Positions 40,629 through 49,699 of a stretch of 64,000 nucleotides of DNA are shown here, piece by piece; within the stretch, counting starts at the first letter, position 1; every line of letters starts with the position of its first letter. A program made the position numbers and the translations under genes. Under the pieces are notes generated by a model. The model had not been told where the DNA came from. It saw nothing but the letters and a program-made list of their open reading frames with translations, and did no database searches. Origin of the DNA: Micromonospora vinacea (GTDB taxonomy: Bacteria > Actinomycetota > Actinomycetes > Mycobacteriales > Micromonosporaceae); NCBI RefSeq assembly GCF_015751785.1, contig NZ_JADOTY010000001.1, forward strand, positions 62,001-126,000, in the 5' to 3' direction.

Positions 40629-42320
40629 GTGCCCGCATCCACAGCAACCGCACCGCACCCGCATCCTCTCGCCGCGGCCGCCCGCCTGGTGATGTTGGCG
40701 CTGGTCGCCATCCTGACCCTGTTCGCCACCCGCGACGTCACCCAGCTGTGGTGGATCGCGTTGCTGGCGGTGGCCGGGCTGCCGTCGCTGCTGGCACCGC
40801 AGCACCGCCTGGTCGGCCCGCTGAGCCGGGTGGCCGAGGTGGTGGTGCTGGGGCTGGCCGCGAGCCACGTCGCCGCGGTGGCGTCCATCGGCGGCACTGT
40901 CGACGGGCTGGGCGCGTCGGCGGTGCTGCCCTACCTGGCGGTACCGGTGACAGTCACCGCGCTGCGCCGCCGCTTCCCGGAGGGCGCCGCGCTGCTCGTG
41001 GTCACCGCCGCCACCCTGCTGATCAGCGGCGCGCTGACCCGGGTCGACGGCGGGCCCCAGCTCGGCCAGCTGGGCTACCTCGCGGTCTGCGCGCAGTGGC
41101 TGATCCTGGCGGCGCTGGGGCTCTACGCCGCCGGCACGCTGCACCGGGTGATGGCGGTCCGCGGTGAGGGCAAACCCCAGCCGTACGCCGAGGCCACCCG
41201 GCTGCTGACGCAGCTGCGCACTGTGGCCCGGCAGCTGCCCGGGGCGACCCTGGACCCGGGCGGCATCTCCGAGCACCTGCTGGAGGAGTTGCGCACTGTG
41301 GCCCGCGCCGACCGGGGCGCTGTGCTCTCGGCCAGCGGCGGCGGTCGGCTCGTGGTGCTCGCCCAGGCCGGCGTCGACCGGGTGGACTGGGAGACGACGC
41401 TGGACGCGGACTCGGCTATCGCCGACGCCTGGGCCACCCAGCAGGCCACCACTGCCGCCCGGTCGCAGTCCCGCTCGCACCGCGGCGGCGACGTGTCCGC
41501 GCTGATCATTCCGCTGGTCGCCGGGGTGCGCACTGTGGGGCTGGTGGTGCTGGAGGCCGACGCCGCGCACGCGTACCCGCCGCCGGTGGTGTCGCGGGTG
41601 ACCGGGCTGACCCGCCCGGCCGCGCTGCGACTGGAGGCGGCGCTGCTCTTCGACGAGGTGCGCTCGCTGGCCACCAACGAGGAGCGGCAGCGGCTGGCCC
41701 GGGAGATCCACGACGGGGTGGCGCAGGAGCTGGTGATGGTCGGCTACGGCATCGACAACGCCCTGGCCACCGTCTTCGACGACGCCGACGAGACCGCCGA
41801 GGCCCTGCGTACGCTGCGCGGTGAGGTGACCCGGGTGATCCAGGAACTGCGACTGAGCCTCTTCGAACTGCGCAGCGAGGTGGACCGGCAGGGCGGGTTG
41901 GCCGCGGCGATCGCCGAGTACGCGCGCACCGTGGGCGCGTCCGGCGGGCTGCGGGTGCACCTCTCGCTCGACGAGTCCACCGCCCGGCTGCCGGCCGCCA
42001 CCGAGGCCGAGTTGCTGCGCATCGCCCAGGAGGCGGTGACCAACGCGCGCAAGCACGCCGGAGCGTCGAATTTGTGGGTCACGTGCGAGGTCGACCCCCC
42101 GTACGCGCAAATTGAAGTGTCGGATGACGGTCAGGGGATGGCTGACCAGCGCCCGGACGGGCGGTACGGTCTTGCGATCATGGCCGAGAGGGCGGAACGT
42201 ATCCGGGGCCGGTTGGAGATCAGGCCGCGGCAACCCAGCGGCACGACCGTGGCGGTGGTTCTCGGCACCTCGGCCCGGCGCGATAACGTGCGCGGCAGCG
42301 CAGCACCAGAAGGGGAGTAA
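40629..42320 (+). CDS. NarL-type sensor histidine kinase with GAF-like domain
   Basis: A 563-residue kinase. The N-terminal 170 residues form about five or six TM helices, followed by a GAF-like domain (about 190-335; LVVLAQAGVDRVDW, ALIIPLVAGVRTVGLVVLEAD). The HisKA_3 dimerisation helix has phospho-acceptor H361 in LAREIHDGVAQELVMV. The HATPase domain has N-box TNARKHAGAS, G1 SDDGQGMA and G2 RYGLAIMAERA. The stimulus is unknown. Its stop is 7 bp before the response regulator gene, making a clear two-component operon. Confidence 0.93.
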   Translation: MPASTATAPHPHPLAAAARLVMLALVAILTLFATRDVTQLWWIALLAVAGLPSLLAPQHRLVGPLSRVAEVVVLGLAASHVAAVASIGGTVDGLGASAVLPYLAVPVTVTALRRRFPEGAALLVVTAATLLISGALTRVDGGPQLGQLGYLAVCAQWLILAALGLYAAGTLHRVMAVRGEGKPQPYAEATRLLTQLRTVARQLPGATLDPGGISEHLLEELRTVARADRGAVLSASGGGRLVVLAQAGVDRVDWETTLDADSAIADAWATQQATTAARSQSRSHRGGDVSALIIPLVAGVRTVGLVVLEADAAHAYPPPVVSRVTGLTRPAALRLEAALLFDEVRSLATNEERQRLAREIHDGVAQELVMVGYGIDNALATVFDDADETAEALRTLRGEVTRVIQELRLSLFELRSEVDRQGGLAAAIAEYARTVGASGGLRVHLSLDESTARLPAATEAELLRIAQEAVTNARKHAGASNLWVTCEVDPPYAQIEVSDDGQGMADQRPDGRYGLAIMAERAERIRGRLEIRPRQPSGTTVAVVLGTSARRDNVRGSAAPEGE

Positions 42321-42327
42321 CCCGAGG

Positions 42328-42996
42328 ATGACCACAAGTCCGATACCGGCCACCCGTACCAAGGTCCTCCTTGTCGACGATCATGACCTGATTCGCAAGG
42401 GTTTGCGGCACGCCTTCGAGCGCGACCGCCAGTTCGAGGTCGTCGGTGAGGCGGCCACGGCGGCGGAGGGGGTACGCCAGGCCGGCGCGTTGCAGCCGGA
42501 CGTGGTGATCATGGATCTGCGGCTGCCCGACGGCAGCGGCCTGGAGGCCACCCGCGCGCTGCGCAAGTCCAGCGCGTCGATGGGCATCGTGGTGTTGACC
42601 ATGTACGCCGGCGACGACCAGCTCTTCGGCGCACTGGAGGCCGGCGCGAGCGCCTTCGTGCCGAAGACCGCCCCGGCCGACGAGGTGGTGGCCGCCGCAC
42701 GGCACGCCGCCTCCTCCCCCAGCGCGTTCACCGCGGCCGACCTGGCCGAGGCGATGAAGCGCCGGCTCGCCCCGTCCGGCCCGCAGTTGTCTCCCCGCGA
42801 GGGGCAGGTGCTGCGGCTGCTGGCCGACGGAATGAGCGTGGCGGGCATCGCCAAGCAGTTGTTCGTCAGCGAGTCCACGGCGAAGACGCACATCTCCAAG
42901 CTCTACGAGAAGCTCGGCGCGGCCAACCGGGCTCAGGCCCTGATGACCGCACTCCGGCTCGGCCTGCTCGAGGCACCGGACGCGCCGAAGTTCTGA
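42328..42996 (+). CDS. LuxR/NarL-family response regulator
   Basis: A 222-residue two-component regulator. The receiver domain has the acidic pair in LLVDDHDLIRKGL, phospho-acceptor D63 in VVIMDLRLPDGSG, the Thr in VVLTMYAGDD and Lys in VPKTAPADE. The LuxR helix-turn-helix is at about 155-200 (LSPREGQVLRLLADGMSVAGIAKQLFVSE, read in parts). GAGG lies 3-4 nt before the ATG with AAGGGGAG further upstream. It is the partner of the kinase directly upstream. Confidence 0.95.
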   Translation: MTTSPIPATRTKVLLVDDHDLIRKGLRHAFERDRQFEVVGEAATAAEGVRQAGALQPDVVIMDLRLPDGSGLEATRALRKSSASMGIVVLTMYAGDDQLFGALEAGASAFVPKTAPADEVVAAARHAASSPSAFTAADLAEAMKRRLAPSGPQLSPREGQVLRLLADGMSVAGIAKQLFVSESTAKTHISKLYEKLGAANRAQALMTALRLGLLEAPDAPKF

Positions 42997-43186
42997 CCTG
43001 CCCTCCCGCTCGTCGAGCGGGACGTCGCGACCAACGGTCCGCGCCAGCTTCGGCCGGCGCGGACCGTCGCGCATCGACCGACGTCGGCGGGTAACCTCCG
43101 GCGCGCTATGGTCTGGCGTGCGTGGCGGGTGCACAATACCCGCGCGGGCGACGATGCTCGCGTCGCGGATTCGAGGGGTGAAACGC

Positions 43187-43996
43187 ATGCAGCGGCCGGA
43201 CTGGGCACCCGACACCATCGACATCGAGCGCCCGAGCGTCGCGCGGATGTACGACTACTACCTCGGCGGCTCACACAACTTCGCCGCCGACCGGGCCGCC
43301 GCGCAGGCGATGGTCGCCGCGGTGCCCGAGGCGCCGTTGATGGCCCAGGCCAACCGGGCGTTCCTGCGCCGGGCCGTGCACCACCTCGCCGAGGCCGGGA
43401 TCCGGCAGTTCCTGGACATCGGCTCGGGCATCCCGACCGTCGGCAACGTGCACGAGATCGCCCAGCAGCTCGACCCGCAGTCGCGGGTGGTCTATGTGGA
43501 CGTCGACCCGGTGGCGGTGGCGCACAGCCGCGAGATCCTCGCCGGCAACGAGCAGGCCGCAGTGGTGCAGGAGGACCTGCGCAATCCGGAGGCGATCCTG
43601 GCCCATCCGGACGTCCGCAAGCTGCTCGACCTGAGCCAACCGGTGGCCGTGATGGTCGTGGCCGTCCTGCACTTCGTCTCCGACGACGATCGACCGGCGG
43701 AGCTGCTGCGGACGCTACGGGACGCGTTGGCGCCCGGCAGCTACCTGGTGCTGTCACAAGCCAGCGACGACGGGCGCAGCGAGGACGAACGCGCCGAGGC
43801 GGAGCGGGTCTACCAGCGCACCGACAACCCGCTGTGGGTGCGCAGCCGGGCCGAGCTGACCGCGCTCTTCGACGGGTTCGAGCTGCTCGACCCCGGCGTG
43901 GTCTGGGTGCCCGAGTGGCGACCGGACACTCCGGAGGGCGCGGAGGACGCCGAGCGCGCGGTCTTCATGGGCGGCGTCGGGCGCCTCGGTGGCTGA
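43187..43996 (+). CDS. DUF574 (Methyltransf_19) SAM-dependent methyltransferase
   Basis: A 269-residue protein of the actinobacterial DUF574 family. The typical entry is IDIERPSVARMYDYYLGGSHNFAADR (quoted in part), followed by QFLDIGSGIPTVGNVHEIAQ (SAM motif), VVYVDVDPVAVAHSREIL, AVMVVAVLHFVSDDD and LVLSQASDDG. The family is abundant in actinomycetes, has a SAM-binding fold, and has no established substrate. ATG 43187 is favoured by GAGGGG 8 nt upstream. Its last 8 bp overlap the GGDEF-EAL gene, so the two are translationally coupled; a shared function is plausible but not known. Confidence 0.88.
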   Translation: MQRPDWAPDTIDIERPSVARMYDYYLGGSHNFAADRAAAQAMVAAVPEAPLMAQANRAFLRRAVHHLAEAGIRQFLDIGSGIPTVGNVHEIAQQLDPQSRVVYVDVDPVAVAHSREILAGNEQAAVVQEDLRNPEAILAHPDVRKLLDLSQPVAVMVVAVLHFVSDDDRPAELLRTLRDALAPGSYLVLSQASDDGRSEDERAEAERVYQRTDNPLWVRSRAELTALFDGFELLDPGVVWVPEWRPDTPEGAEDAERAVFMGGVGRLGG

Positions 43997-45734
43997 GTCG
44001 CCCGGGGCGACCCCCTACCCGGGGACGTTCGCCCGGGCCTGGGCGAAGGCGGTCTCCGGCACCAGCTACCTGCCGATGACCCAGGCCCAGTTGGAGTCCC
44101 TGCTGGACCGGCTCACCGGGCAACTGGCCGGCGCGTTGCTCACCGAGCCGTTCGACCTGCGTGCCGGGCACCGGGTCGGCGCCGAGCTGGTCGCCGCGCA
44201 CATCGCTTCCGCCGAGGGGCTGGGTCGTACCGTCGAGGTCATCCAGCTCCGCCTGGTCCGCGACCTGGGGTTGGTGGCCGAGGACGTCGAGGACCGGATG
44301 GCCCGGCTGCTGGCGGCCGTGGCGACCGGCTACGCCCGCGCGCTGCGCGACCGGACGCTCGACGAACAGGAGTCCATCCGCCGCGCCGCGATGCGGGCCC
44401 GCACCCAGGCCGAGCGGGCGCTGCGGGCCAGCGAGGCCCGGTTCCGGCATCAGGCCACCCACGACCCGCTCACCGGCCTGCCCAACCGGACGCTGTTCAC
44501 CGAACGGCTCGCCGCCGCGCTCAACGAGCCGGGCCGGGGCGCGCAGCGGGTGGGGGTGTGCTTCCTGGACCTGGACCGCTTCAAGGTGGTCAACGACAGC
44601 CTGGGGCACCAGATCGGTGACCTGCTGCTGGCCACTGTGGCGGAGCGGCTCCGCAAGGCCATGGGTGAGCACCTGGTGGCCCGGCTGGGCGGCGACGAGT
44701 TCGTCATCCTGGTGGAACGCACCGCCGGCACCGACGACATGGTCGCGGTGGCCGAGACCGCGCTCGCCGCGGTACGCACACCGGCCCTCGTCGACGGGCA
44801 CGACTTGCAGATCTCGGCGAGCATCGGCATCGTCGAGCGCCAGGTGGCCGGGGCCAACCCGACGGACCTGATGCGGGCCGCCGACAGCACCCTGCACTGG
44901 GCGAAGTCCGCCGGTGGGGCGCGCTGGGCGCTCTACGACGCCGAGCGCAACCAACGTGAACTGGCCCGCTACGCGCTCTCCGCGGCCATCCCGGCGGCGT
45001 TGGAGCGGGGCGAGTTCTACCTCGACTACCAGCCGTTGACCTCACTCCGCGACGGCAGCCTGGTCGGCGTGGAGGCGCTGGTCCGCTGGCGGCATCCCGA
45101 GTTGGGGGTGCTGCGCCCGGACAGCTTCATCGGGTTGGCCGAGGAGACCGGCCTGATCGTCCAGTTGGGCGGGTGGGTGCTGGCCGAGGCGTGCCGCGAG
45201 GCCGAGGCGTGGTCTGCCGGGGGTGCCGCCGCGCCGTTCGTCAGCGTCAACCTGGCGGTACGGCAGGTGCACCGGCCCGGCCTGGTGCAGGAGGTCCGCG
45301 CGCTGCTGCGGCAGACCGGCCTGCCACCGGAGCGGCTCCAGCTGGAGATCACCGAGAGCACGATGATGAGCACCGCCGAGGAGCCGGTACGTGCCCTGCG
45401 GGTCCTCGCCGACCTCGGGGTGCGCATCGCCATCGACGACTTCGGCACCGGCTACAGCAACCTGGCGTACCTGCGGGACCTGCCGGTGACCGAGCTGAAG
45501 GTGGCCGGGGAGTTCGTGGCCGGTCTGCGGTCGCCCTCGGTCGGCCGCACCGACGAGCGGATCCTCGCCTCCCTGGTCTCGCTGGCACACGCGCTGGACC
45601 TGACCGTCACCGCCGAAGGGGTGGAGACCGCGGGGCAGGCCGAGCGGCTACGCGCGATCGGCTGTGACGCCGCCCAGGGCTGGCACTTCGGCCGCCCGGC
45701 CCCCGCCGATCGCATCCTGGCCCGCATCCGCTGA
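43989..45734 (+). CDS. GGDEF-EAL cyclic-di-GMP enzyme
   Basis: A 581-residue cytoplasmic protein. The N-terminal 150 residues are helical without a recognised sensor. The GGDEF domain (about 155-315) has an intact GGDEF signature at 234-238. The EAL domain (about 330-581) has EAL at 362-364, Asn in VSVNLAVRQ, Glu in LEITEST, DDFGTGYSN, Lys in ELKVAGEF, Glu in TAEGVET and the final Gln in DAAQGWHF. Both catalytic sites therefore look complete, so it could make and degrade c-di-GMP. The loop-6-following residue, usually Asp in KxD, is Ala, which is not a catalytic position. It is coupled to the DUF574 gene by an 8-bp overlap. Confidence 0.93.
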   Translation: MAESPGATPYPGTFARAWAKAVSGTSYLPMTQAQLESLLDRLTGQLAGALLTEPFDLRAGHRVGAELVAAHIASAEGLGRTVEVIQLRLVRDLGLVAEDVEDRMARLLAAVATGYARALRDRTLDEQESIRRAAMRARTQAERALRASEARFRHQATHDPLTGLPNRTLFTERLAAALNEPGRGAQRVGVCFLDLDRFKVVNDSLGHQIGDLLLATVAERLRKAMGEHLVARLGGDEFVILVERTAGTDDMVAVAETALAAVRTPALVDGHDLQISASIGIVERQVAGANPTDLMRAADSTLHWAKSAGGARWALYDAERNQRELARYALSAAIPAALERGEFYLDYQPLTSLRDGSLVGVEALVRWRHPELGVLRPDSFIGLAEETGLIVQLGGWVLAEACREAEAWSAGGAAAPFVSVNLAVRQVHRPGLVQEVRALLRQTGLPPERLQLEITESTMMSTAEEPVRALRVLADLGVRIAIDDFGTGYSNLAYLRDLPVTELKVAGEFVAGLRSPSVGRTDERILASLVSLAHALDLTVTAEGVETAGQAERLRAIGCDAAQGWHFGRPAPADRILARIR

Positions 45735-46037
45735 ACCCCGACGGCGCTGCCTGGTGTCCCTGCCGCGCCGCCCGGTGGCCGCCGACAGCCGTGGTCGAGT
45801 CCCATCACCGCCTCTCGACGGCGCGAGGCTGAGCCCGTCCCGGTATTTTCCATCGAGCGTGATGCCTGTGAGTCATCTTGATGACTCACAGGCATCACGT
45901 TGACCTGAGGCACTCGGCAGGTCATGACACGCCCCGACGACAGCCCAACAGGCCCACCGACGAGGTGAACGAGCGCAGCACCACGCCGACCACGTGAACA
46001 AGTAGACAGCGTCTACCGCTACTGGTAGACACTGTCT
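45735..46037. other. 303-bp intergenic region
   Basis: No gene is seen. It contains the perfect hairpin at 45858-45899 and the tandem operators at 46002-46039. Confidence 0.6.
45858..45899. repeat. Perfect 20-bp inverted repeat with a 2-nt loop
   Basis: Arms 45858-45877 and 45880-45899 are exact complements (CGTGATGCCTGTGAGTCATC). The base composition is less GC-rich than the surroundings, and there is no T-tract. It lies 124 bp after the GGDEF-EAL gene and could terminate it, but its AT content and perfection also suit a mobile or regulatory palindrome. Confidence 0.75.
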
Positions 46038-46039
46038 AT
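46002..46039. promoter_or_regulatory. Two tandem TetR-type operators
   Basis: Site 1 is GTAGAC-AGC-GTCTAC at 46002-46016, and site 2 is GTAGAC-ACT-GTCTAT at 46025-46039. Their starts are 23 bp apart, about two helical turns, so dimers would bind on the same face. Site 2 covers the first bases of the TetR start codon at 46038, as expected for autorepression of the tetR-plsC operon. Confidence 0.75.
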
Positions 46040-46622
46040 GGACACCGACGAGAAAGGACTGCGGGCGCGGCTGGTAGCCGCCGGGGTGGACCTGGTGCTG
46101 CGCGAGGGCCAGTCGGCGGTGTCACTGCGGGAGATCGCCCGCCGTGCCGGGGTCTCGCACGGCGCACCGCGCCGCTACTTCCCCACTCACGTCGACCTGC
46201 TCTCGGCCATCGCGCGGGAGGGCTTCGCCGACCTCACCGCCCGCATCGAGGAGACGATGCGCGACGTCGACCCGGACCCGCGTACCCGATTGACCGCGCT
46301 GGCCCGGACGTACCTGGACTTCGCGGCGGCCCATCGCGGCATGTTCGAGCTGATGTTCCGCCACGACCTGCTGGACAGCGGCCGACTGCGGCTGCGTGAG
46401 ACGAGCCTGCCGCTGTTCGCCGTCCTGGCCGACCTGGTGGCGCAGGCGCGCCGGCCCACCGACGCGCCCGCGGCGGTGCTCGCCGGCGCGCTCTGGGCGA
46501 ACCTGCACGGCATCGCCCAACTCTGGGCCTGGGGCAGCCTGCCGCTGGCCACCGGCGCCACCGACGACGACGCCCTGCTGCGCGCCGCGTTGGAGGCCCA
46601 CCTCGGCCCGGCGCCCGCCTGA
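46038..46622 (+). CDS. TetR-family transcription repressor
   Basis: A 194-residue regulator. The N-terminal helix-turn-helix has AVSLREIARRAGVSHGAPRRYFPTHVDLLSA (read in parts), followed by a WHG-type ligand-binding domain with HRGMFELMFRHDLLD and NLHGIAQLWAWG. The small-molecule ligand is unknown. Two palindromes overlap its start, and the acyltransferase gene follows after 20 bp, so it probably controls phospholipid synthesis or remodelling in response to a lipid-like signal. The ATG at 46038 is the only plausible start. Confidence 0.9.
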   Translation: MDTDEKGLRARLVAAGVDLVLREGQSAVSLREIARRAGVSHGAPRRYFPTHVDLLSAIAREGFADLTARIEETMRDVDPDPRTRLTALARTYLDFAAAHRGMFELMFRHDLLDSGRLRLRETSLPLFAVLADLVAQARRPTDAPAAVLAGALWANLHGIAQLWAWGSLPLATGATDDDALLRAALEAHLGPAPA

Positions 46623-46642
46623 AACTCGACCCCGGAGGACAC

Positions 46643-47305
46643 GTGCCCCTGCTGTACGACGTCACCAAGCTGACCGTCGGCACCGCGCTGCGGTTTGGCT
46701 GGCGGCCCCGCGTGGAAGGGCTGGAGCATCTGCCCCGACACGGTGGCGCGATCCTCGCCGGCAATCACCTGTCCGTCGCCGACGAGTTGTTCCTCGTCAC
46801 CGCGACGCCCCGACACGTCACCTTCTGGGCGAAGGTCGAGTACTTCAACGGGCGGGGTCCGGGCGGCTGGCTCAACCGGCGGATCGTCGCCGGCATGGGT
46901 GCCATCCCGGTCGACCGCGCCGACGGCCGGGCCGCCCTGCGCGCCCTCGACGCCGCCGTACCGGTGCTGCGCGGCGGCGGCCTGGTCGCCGTCTACCCGG
47001 AGGGCACCCGCTCCCCCGACGGGCGGCTCTACCGGGGCCGGGTCGGGATGACCCGGCTGGCACGCGACGCCGAGGTGCCGATCATCCCGGTCGGCGTGAC
47101 CGGCACCGCCGAGGTGCTGCCGGTCGACGCGCGGCTTCCCCGTCGACACCCGATCACCCTGCGGTTCGGCCCGCCGATCCCGGTCGCCGACCGAATCAAC
47201 GGGCCACGCGACATCCGGACGGTCACCGACGAGGTGATGGCGGCGATCCAGAAACTCACCGGCCAGGAGTACGTGCCGCGCTACGCGCCCGCCCGGGAGA
47301 GCTGA
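46643..47305 (+). CDS. Lysophospholipid acyltransferase (PlsC family), TetR-controlled
   Basis: A 220-residue acyltransferase with NHLSVADE (H-x4-D motif), MGAIPVDRADG, VYPEGTRSPDGRLYRG and IIPVGVTG. It is close to the PlsC at 29811 and should acylate lysophosphatidic acid or a related acceptor. The GTG start has GGAGG 5 nt upstream. Being linked to a TetR gene, it may serve a conditional or more specialised role than the copy at 29811. Confidence 0.9.
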   Translation: MPLLYDVTKLTVGTALRFGWRPRVEGLEHLPRHGGAILAGNHLSVADELFLVTATPRHVTFWAKVEYFNGRGPGGWLNRRIVAGMGAIPVDRADGRAALRALDAAVPVLRGGGLVAVYPEGTRSPDGRLYRGRVGMTRLARDAEVPIIPVGVTGTAEVLPVDARLPRRHPITLRFGPPIPVADRINGPRDIRTVTDEVMAAIQKLTGQEYVPRYAPARES

Positions 47306-47318
47306 ACGCGGGCGGCGA

Positions 47319-48443
47319 TCAGCCGGCGAGCAGCGCCGCCATGCGTTCGGCCTGTGCCTCCCAGCGCCACTCCCGTTCCACCCACGCCCGGCCGGCCGCG
47401 CCCAGTTGGCGGGCCAGGTCCCGGTCGGCGAGCAGTCCGGCGACCCGGTCGGCGAGCTGGGCGACGTCCCGGCCGCGTACGACGTAGCCGGTCTCCCCCT
47501 CCCGGACCGCGTCCGGGGCGCCACCGGAGTCACCGGCCACCACCGGCAGGCCGGTCGCCGACGCCTCCAGGTAGACGATGCCCAGCCCTTCGACGTCCAG
47601 GCCGCGGTTACGGGTGCGGCACGGCATCGCGTAGACGTCGCCGGCCGCGTAGTGCGCCGGCAACTCGACCGACGGCACCGTGCCGGTGAACACCACGTCC
47701 CGTTCCACACCGGTCTGGCGGGCCAGCTTCTCCAGGGTGGCCCGGTACGGCCCGCCACCGACGATCAGCAGCGCCGCGTCGGGCACCCGGCGGCGGATCT
47801 CCGGTAGGGCCCGGATCAACGTGTCCTGACCCTTGCGCGGCACCAGCCGGGACACGCAGACCACCACCGGTCGGTCGGTCAACCCGAGCCGGGCCCGGAC
47901 CTGTTCGCCGTCCACCGTCGGGTGGTAGGTGTCCACGTCGACCCCGGGGGCGAGGCGGCGCAGCTCGGTCACCCCGTCCAGCACCCGAGCCAACCGGCTA
48001 CGGGTGTACTCGCCGAGATAGGTGGTCACGTCCACCCCCCGACCGATGCGCCGCAGCGCCGGCCGGGCTGCCGGCACCGCCGCCCAACCGACCTCGTGGC
48101 CGTGGGTCTGCGCCACCACCCGGCGGACGCCGGCACGCCGCCGCAGGCCGGCCGCGAGCAGCCCCAACGGGGCCGCCGCGCCGAACCACACCGTGTCGCA
48201 GTCGTACGCGCGAGCCAATCGGGCCGCCCTGCGGGCGACCAGCGGCGTGGGCAACAGCACCCTGGTGCGCTCCCGGATCACCTCGAACGGCTGGTCGGCG
48301 TCGAACTTCGCGGCCCCGCGCCAGCTCGACGCGTAGACGACCACCGAGCCGGCCGGTTGACGGACCGCGAGGTTGTGCACAAAGGACTGGATTCCACCCG
48401 GGCGGGGCGGAAAGTCGTTGGTGACAAGCAGGGTACGGCTCAT
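47319..48443 (-). CDS. pimB: GT4 glycosyltransferase, PimB'-like phosphatidylinositol mannoside mannosyltransferase
   Basis: A 374-residue GT-B enzyme. The N-terminal PRPGGIQSFVHNLA loop and the later VCVSRLVPRKGQDTLIRAL, LLIVGGGPY, YAMPCRTRNRGLDVEGLGIVYLEA (family 4 E-x7-E motif) and GDSGGAPDAV match the PimB'/Rv2188c group. That enzyme adds the second mannose to phosphatidylinositol mannoside on the cytoplasmic face using GDP-mannose. Its start overlaps the stop of the M48 protease gene in an ATGA, so they are coupled. The frame extending to 48770 is shadow sequence. Confidence 0.9.
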   Translation of the reverse strand: MSRTLLVTNDFPPRPGGIQSFVHNLAVRQPAGSVVVYASSWRGAAKFDADQPFEVIRERTRVLLPTPLVARRAARLARAYDCDTVWFGAAAPLGLLAAGLRRRAGVRRVVAQTHGHEVGWAAVPAARPALRRIGRGVDVTTYLGEYTRSRLARVLDGVTELRRLAPGVDVDTYHPTVDGEQVRARLGLTDRPVVVCVSRLVPRKGQDTLIRALPEIRRRVPDAALLIVGGGPYRATLEKLARQTGVERDVVFTGTVPSVELPAHYAAGDVYAMPCRTRNRGLDVEGLGIVYLEASATGLPVVAGDSGGAPDAVREGETGYVVRGRDVAQLADRVAGLLADRDLARQLGAAGRAWVEREWRWEAQAERMAALLAG

Positions 48444-49699
48444 CGGCCGGCCTCCCGGGCGTACGCGCGGGCGGCGGCCATCCGCTCCACTGTGGACGGG
48501 TGCGAGGCCGAGTAGAGGTATTCCCAGCGGGGCGGGTCGGGGTCGCCGAGGTTGACCGAGCCGAGCCGGCGCTGCATCGACTCGAAGGACTCCGGGTCGT
48601 TGGTGAGCGCGAGCGCGTGCGCGTCTGCCCGCGCCTCGACCCGTCGGGACATCAGCGCCTGGACCGGAGCGGCGACCAGCCCGGCCACCGTGACCAGGGC
48701 GACCAGCAGCGGAAACGCGCTCGGTTGGGCCACCGAGTCGACACCGGCCAACCGCAGCAGTGGCCCCCACGAGCCGAGCAGGTACAGCGCCACCACGGCC
48801 GCGGCGGCACCCAACGCCCCGGTCAGCGTGCCGACCGCCACGTCGGAGTCCTTCGCGTGACCCAACTCGTGCGCCACGACGGCGGTCACCTCGGCCGGCG
48901 TCGCCTCGCGCAGCAGCGTGTCGTAGACGACCACCCGTCGGGTCGGCCCGAGACCGGAGACGTACGCGTTGACCGCCCTGGTGCGGCGGGAGGCGTCGGC
49001 GACCAGCACGTCCCGCACGGGCACCCCGTCACGGGCGGCCATGCTCATCAGCTCGGTGCGCAACGGGCCCTGCTCCATCGGGGTGAACCGGTTGAAGACC
49101 GGCTCCACCAGCACCGGCAGCACGAACGACAGCAGCACCACCAGCACGGCGGCGCCGCCCGCGCCGAACGCCCACCACCAGCGCGGCGCGAGCCGGATGA
49201 CCGCGTAGAAGCCGAACAACGCCACAGCGCCGATCACCGCGCTGACGGCGTACGACTTGAGCAGGTCGACAGCCCAGCCGCTCCAGCCGTTGGTGCTCAA
49301 GCCGTAGCGGGTGAGCACGCTCTGCCGCCAAGCGGCGAACGGGAGCGTCACCAGGTCGGCGACGAGCACCACCGCCAGCCCGCCGAGCACCGCCTGCGCG
49401 GCCCAGTGCCCACCGAACGGCCGGCCCACCAGCTCGACCAGGCGACTGCCCAGCGGGGTCAACCCGAGTGCGAGGGCGATGAGCAGCCCGACGGCGAGCG
49501 CGGCGTAGCCGCCGGGGCGCAGCGCGGCCCGGAACTCCCGGCCCTTTTCCACCTGCTCGGCCGGCAGGTCACCCAGCGCGGCGAGCTGGTCGGCCCGGGG
49601 TGCCGGCGGGCGGTGCCACGGGATGAGCAGCGCGGCCAGCACGACCAGCGCGATGGTCAGCCCGGCCAGGGTCAGCAGCGCCCAGCCGCGCGGGGTCAC
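48440..49699 (-). CDS. M48 family (Ste24p-like) membrane metalloprotease
   Basis: A 419-residue polytopic protease with about five to seven TM helices. The zinc motif is HELGH in TAVVAHELGHAKD, with the third ligand Glu in the SRRVEARADAHAL segment. The order of helices and LVEPVFNRFTPMEQGPLR matches CAAX-prenyl endopeptidase/Ste24-type proteins, which in bacteria degrade or process membrane proteins. GTG 49699 (VTPRGW) is the likely start. It is the first gene of a coupled pair with pimB. Confidence 0.92.
   Translation of the reverse strand: MTPRGWALLTLAGLTIALVVLAALLIPWHRPPAPRADQLAALGDLPAEQVEKGREFRAALRPGGYAALAVGLLIALALGLTPLGSRLVELVGRPFGGHWAAQAVLGGLAVVLVADLVTLPFAAWRQSVLTRYGLSTNGWSGWAVDLLKSYAVSAVIGAVALFGFYAVIRLAPRWWWAFGAGGAAVLVVLLSFVLPVLVEPVFNRFTPMEQGPLRTELMSMAARDGVPVRDVLVADASRRTRAVNAYVSGLGPTRRVVVYDTLLREATPAEVTAVVAHELGHAKDSDVAVGTLTGALGAAAAVVALYLLGSWGPLLRLAGVDSVAQPSAFPLLVALVTVAGLVAAPVQALMSRRVEARADAHALALTNDPESFESMQRRLGSVNLGDPDPPRWEYLYSASHPSTVERMAAARAYAREAGR

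Noticed and set aside
48444..48770. N-terminal extension of the PimB'-like gene
   Set aside because: The extension overlaps the M48 protease gene antisense to nothing useful and lacks a ribosome site; the ATGA overlap at 48440-48443 defines the real start.
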